A stretch of 64,000 nt of DNA from Stropharia rugosoannulata (Eukaryota; Basidiomycota; Agaricomycetes; Agaricales; Strophariaceae), in contig JANCIK010000010.1 of NCBI GenBank assembly GCA_028532985.1, forward strand, positions 558,001 to 622,000, written 5' to 3'. Made by a program: the position numbers and the translations under genes. Shown one piece after another: positions 60,501-64,000 of the stretch. Under the pieces are notes generated by a model. That model was not told where the DNA came from, did not search any database, and saw only the letters and a program-made list of their open reading frames with translations. How positions within the stretch are numbered: position 1 is the first letter of the stretch; the number at the start of each line of letters is the position of its first letter.

Positions 60501-62168
60501 TTATGTGGCCTGGACAACCTGACAGTCGATACCATCAAAATCCGCACGCGAATCTACGAACCTAGAAAAGCTTACCGGCCAGCCAGTGGAGAAGTCAAGC
60601 CTGTTTAAGCCCAACTAAATGGATTCAGTTAACATTAACAAGTTTTGGGTCTACAATTGTGGGGACTTACGAAAGAGCCTGCAGGGGTGTAGTACTCTAC
60701 AGAACGGTAAGTATAAGCTCAATCGAAGCAGAGCAGTTTACATACGGTACGCCATTATGACACCGTCTGTGTCGTTGAAGAAATCTGGACTACCGGTCCC
60801 AATTATCTGTGAGAGACAGGCTTAGCGTCTTGCTTGATTAAAACACGATATAGGAGCACACATTATCATGAGTCTGCAAAACGAGTGATCCACCGCCATT
60901 GATAAGCCCAATGCCGTTCTGGTCGACAAATCCTGAGGTTCTGGTGGGGCAATCTGTGAGCCCTGGAGTGCTTACACTTGAGGTATGAAGGTTGCATACG
61001 TTTTCGACCTCCCAACGCGGATGTTCTCTGTGCTCTGCACGCCTTGGCAGCAGAAATCCCAGGAAACGAAGAGGTAGTAGTATTTGCCGTACTGGAAGAC
61101 TACGCTTGTTCCGATGGCCTTGTTGTTGACGAACCGCTCTGCAAGTGAGGTCGGGGAGGTTGCATCTCCTTGAAGTAAGAGTCCAGTATTGGGGTTCACG
61201 TCGAATTGCTTGATTCCGGTCCAAAAGCTTCCCAAAGAAAGGCGCCAGGAGTTCCCGGCTGAAAGGATTATTACCACAAGAGCAAGCAAAACTCGAATTA
61301 TACTTACAGATCAATAAGCTTCACAAGGAGCGGTGAAACTTCAGTTTGGACATCCTATAATCACGTTCGATCCACTCACTTGGGGTCTATAGCCTGAATA
61401 TACTTTTGAATAGGTAATATCAAAACGAAGGCTATTTACATACATTGTAATCCAGAGCGCTGCTGGTTGCCTTGACTAGACCTTCATTGGTGAAACTTCC
61501 TGCCGAGCTCACTCAGTAATGTGGAAATGTATAAGAAGAGAACACAAAATACCTGGCATTCCTGTGGTCGATCTGGCAAGGAAGATTGCAGACTAACAAA
61601 CGAAGAAAGCAATTTTGTAAGTGACAACATGCTGAGAAGCAGGTGCGTACGTTCTGTGACCCTAAGCTGGACGCCGAGTAGTAAACCTTCCTCCAAATAT
61701 CAGTCAGAGCTCAAACAAAGTGAAAATCATCTCTTACAATAAACTCCCCGTTGTGATATGTGCAATCTGGAGCCCACAAGACCCTGAAATTGTGACAATT
61801 GGTATTATTGAGCAGTGTAAATTCCAGAGGGCGAATTTCAAGCATACCCCGGGGTGGAGCCTGTGTACGGGTTAGTCCATGGTGCACCGTTGGGCCACAT
61901 AGACCCAACATAAGTCCATGCGACGCAGTCTGGGGAAGTACGGATTTCTATTCCTGTGCCAGTTCCTAGTATAGTGGTCCGTCAGCTACTATGAGTATTA
62001 TCAGCAGCCTCAGAACCCACCGAAGAGGAAATAAGTTCCAGCATTATCCTTACAGATAGTAGGATCGGCGATTGACGTGTTGCCGGTTACTACTTGAGGG
62101 GGCGGGTACTGTGCGAGTACGTTGCACCCAAGTATGAGCGGGATAATTGCAAGGAATGCCAAAACCAT
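60501..62168 (-). CDS. Secreted GH43-family glycosidase (arabinanase/arabinofuranosidase type)
   Basis: About 14 exons on the minus strand run from ATG 62168 to TAA 60503-60501. Signal peptide: MVLAFLAIIPLILGCNVLA. GH43 blade motifs: TSIADPTICKDNAGTYFLFG (first catalytic Asp in ADP), WTYVGSMWPNGAPWT, LWAPDCTYHNGEF (second Asp), YYSASSLGSQNSAI, WRLSLGSFWTGIKQFD, FVSWDFCCQG, IRVGRSKTTSGFVDQNG, GGGSLVLQTHDN, then exons giving GTGSPDFFNDTDGVIMAY and a final RLDFSTGWPVVQAT. A five-bladed propeller acting on arabinan or arabinoxylan is expected. Two exons are tiny (14 nt at 61380-61393 and 11 nt at 61308-61318), so automated models will often truncate it near 60838. Confidence 0.85.
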
Positions 62169-62934
62169 GGTGATTTCGTCGATACTTCTGGTAGATGACG
62201 ACCCAGACGTTTTATAGAGGTTTATTGACCATGGCTGAGATAATTACCTCGCACGGAAGAGGCTATCTAACTTTCCAAAAGAAGTTAACAAACTCGTCTA
62301 TGTCGTAAAAGGGAACAATGCCTCAATATTCTTAGGAGACGCGTACTAGAAGTAAACATACAACGAGACTAAGGTCAAGCGATGCCTTCAATTCCAATAT
62401 ATTCAGACAGCATTTAAAAGGATTGGAGGCTCCCATGACCGCAACACTCTTTTTACATCCTGTAATAGTAATGAATAATATTATGTTATACCGAAAGAAA
62501 CAGAGACAGGCATAACGGCAGGAACTTAGGGGACTAGGCTTCACAAGGTAGAGGAAAAGTAAAATTTCCACTTCAAGAGACTCGGGGCACAGAACCTCCG
62601 AGGATAAGCGCCTTAAGCTTTCCTGCATCATGTCAAAAAAGGGAACTAGACTTTACAAAGAAGAGGAGCAGGAGTACTTACCTCAGTTCAATAAACTCGG
62701 AATACCATCACTCCGAGGACAAACACCATCAAGGTCACGCGCACGCGTGAAGTACTTCGTGGTTTATAAAATAATCTAGAATTCTAAATCCTATGGAAAG
62801 TCATCCACTCTCTCTGGAGGGGTTTCTGAATATGTCGTTACGTTGTGAAGCAGTGGCTTGGACTTATTCAGTACAGTACGTTTGACAGAGCATCTACGAT
62901 TAGAATAATAAGGAAGGTGCGACTGTAGCTGAGT
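62169..62934. other. GH43 promoter and flank of the retrotransposon, 0.77 kb
   Basis: Upstream DNA of the GH43 gene. A 99-codon minus-strand ORF (62332-62631) has no features. The copia LTR begins at about 62935. Confidence 0.5.
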
Positions 62935-63218
62935 TGTCGAGGATTGAACCCTCGACCTCTCATACTTACTTACTATAACGATACATTTACTTCCGTTACA
63001 TTTGTGTTTGTTTTGACCGAGTACTTATTTTCTCCTTCGTAGCACAGACATCCCTCAGCCGTTTACTTCTAGTTGACGTCTGAGGTATGTTCTCTTATTT
63101 ACATATTCATTATTACATGCTTACTTATCCTGTCTAGTACTTATAGTATATTCCGACAGGTATAATATCAGCCGTTTACTTCTAGTTGACGTCTGAGTAC
63201 TTATAGTATATTCCGACA
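62935..63218 (+). mobile_element. 5' LTR of a Ty1/copia retrotransposon
   Basis: A 284-bp segment starts TGTCG and ends CGACA, the TG...CA inverted ends of LTRs, and is followed at once by a primer-binding site and gag. A hairpin with 7-bp stem GTCGAGG/CCTCGAC lies at its start. It contains two copies of a 53-nt block (see findings). The 3' LTR is outside the window, so boundaries rest on the ends and the adjacent primer site. Confidence 0.72.
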
Positions 63219-63234
63219 GGTTATGAGCCCTGCG
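63219..63234 (+). other. Primer-binding site matching the initiator-tRNA anticodon arm
   Basis: GGTTATGAGCCCTGCG follows the LTR directly. It is complementary to the anticodon stem-loop of eukaryotic initiator tRNA-Met (CAGGGCTCATAACC core), as used for half-tRNA priming by Drosophila copia and yeast Ty5. The tRNA sequence used for comparison is from memory. Confidence 0.7.
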
Positions 63235-63312
63235 TGTACTAGTCAATTTTGAACAGACAAACAATCAACTAGCTACGACTCACCGAAACTTTGAAAACCC
63301 CAATAAGCGAGC

Positions 63313-64000
63313 ATGTCAACGTCATCAACTCTTTCTCCTATTACCCTTGCCGAAAAGGATCGCCTTCGAGGCTATGAAAATTTTGCACAATGGAAACTCC
63401 TCATGGAAGCGCATGGAAAACCTAAAGGACTGCATAAGTACTGGAATGGGAAAATCAATATCCCATCTGAATGCATGGAAGAGTTGGACGACGACAATAA
63501 TGAAGATGACGAGGATGCACCACAACCTACTCCCGTACCTGAAAAGCCTAAACCGCCGAAGCTAACAAGCTTAATTGTTCCTGGTCCTACCCCGCTCCAC
63601 TCAGTATCACCAAGCGCACTTGAATATGAGTTGCGCGAGAGCGTGGCGCTGTCATCGATTCTTATCAATGTTGCCGACATCCACGGGACCGGGATCAACC
63701 CGAACAAATCGTCCTTCCATGCGTGGAAACACCTACAGGACGTGTATGGGCGAACAAGCGACAGAGCTAGGAACTTACGGGAAGAAGAACTCGCTATGTG
63801 TAAACTAGCAGAAGGCGGGAAGGTTGCTGGCGAAGACGGTCATATTGAGAAAATGAGGATGCTAAGGCAACGCGCAAACGAAGCCGGTGCGAAGATCTCG
63901 GACACCCGATTCATAACCAAACTCCTCGACTCATTCCCAGACTCATGGGATCCTATCATCACCCCGATGTATGGGGAAACCGATCTTAATAAAGTCATAA
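63313..64000 (+). CDS. Copia-type gag start of the retrotransposon, cut by the window edge
   Basis: ATG at 63313 opens a frame that stays open to base 64000 (at least 229 residues). It starts MSTSSTLSPITLAEKDRLRG, then YENFAQWKLLMEAHGKPKGL with a conserved Trp, an acidic spacer (EELDDDNNEDDEDA) and a Pro-rich stretch. The second part has ESVALSSILINVAD, AWKHLQDVYGRTSDRARN, EEELAMCKL and LLDSFPDSWDPII, which fit the UBN2-type gag domain of copia elements. Protease, integrase and reverse transcriptase would lie beyond the window. Confidence 0.85.
   Translation, partial: MSTSSTLSPITLAEKDRLRGYENFAQWKLLMEAHGKPKGLHKYWNGKINIPSECMEELDDDNNEDDEDAPQPTPVPEKPKPPKLTSLIVPGPTPLHSVSPSALEYELRESVALSSILINVADIHGTGINPNKSSFHAWKHLQDVYGRTSDRARNLREEELAMCKLAEGGKVAGEDGHIEKMRMLRQRANEAGAKISDTRFITKLLDSFPDSWDPIITPMYGETDLNKVI

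Noticed and set aside
62935..62957. T-arm-like hairpin that could be the 3' end of a minus-strand tRNA
   Set aside because: No matching 5' acceptor or anticodon arm is present; it is better explained as the palindromic start of the LTR.

Overview
The window is nuclear DNA from a filamentous basidiomycete, most likely a wood-decaying agaricomycete. Nearly every gene is split by introns of about 50-60 nt with GT-AG ends. The content includes a class II haem peroxidase, secreted glycoside hydrolases, an HET-domain protein, a CLA4-type PAK kinase and an STE3/pheromone locus. Many exons were joined by hand from donor and acceptor sites that preserve the reading frame, so exon edges are predictions.

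Layout. 1-8.7 kb: truncated HET-domain gene (-), MICOS Mic26/Mic27-type subunit (+), GH78-type glycosidase (-), GT61 glycosyltransferase (-). 8.7-17.5 kb: gene-poor stretch holding a 289-bp MITE with TA target sites and two tiny paralogous Cys-rich genes (54 and 56 aa). 17.5-25.1 kb: CLA4 kinase (+) and two broken relatives of an RBR ubiquitin ligase (+). 25.3-30.7 kb: secreted protein, F-box/LRR-like protein and class II peroxidase (all -). 33-38.3 kb: mitochondrial uS19 (-) divergent from CNOT11 (+), then a fungal P-loop GTPase (+). 38.7-41.2 kb: third RBR-ligase copy (-) and a small secreted protein (-), each with an apparent frameshift. 42.8-45.4 kb: two hypothetical genes, an intron-containing tRNA-His(GTG) and a conserved RG-rich protein. 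46-56.9 kb: a mating-type B (pheromone/receptor) locus with three STE3-like receptors and three CaaX pheromone precursors. 57.8-62.2 kb: F-box protein (-) and a GH43 glycosidase of about 14 exons (-). 62.9-64 kb: 5' LTR, primer-binding site and gag start of a Ty1/copia retrotransposon running off the right edge.

How the genes work together. The central system is the pheromone/receptor locus. In heterobasidiomycetes, farnesylated peptides from one mate act on STE3 receptors of the other to drive nuclear migration and clamp fusion. The PAK kinase Cla4, about 26 kb to the left, acts in polarity and is often linked to this locus in agaricomycetes. The peroxidase, GH78 and GH43 genes fit plant-biomass decay.

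The points most worth checking are the three pheromone ORFs, the two-gene Cys-rich family, the copia element with an apparent iMet half-tRNA primer site and an intron-like length difference between duplicated LTR blocks, the peroxidase with an altered Mn site, and the micro-exons in both glycosidase genes.
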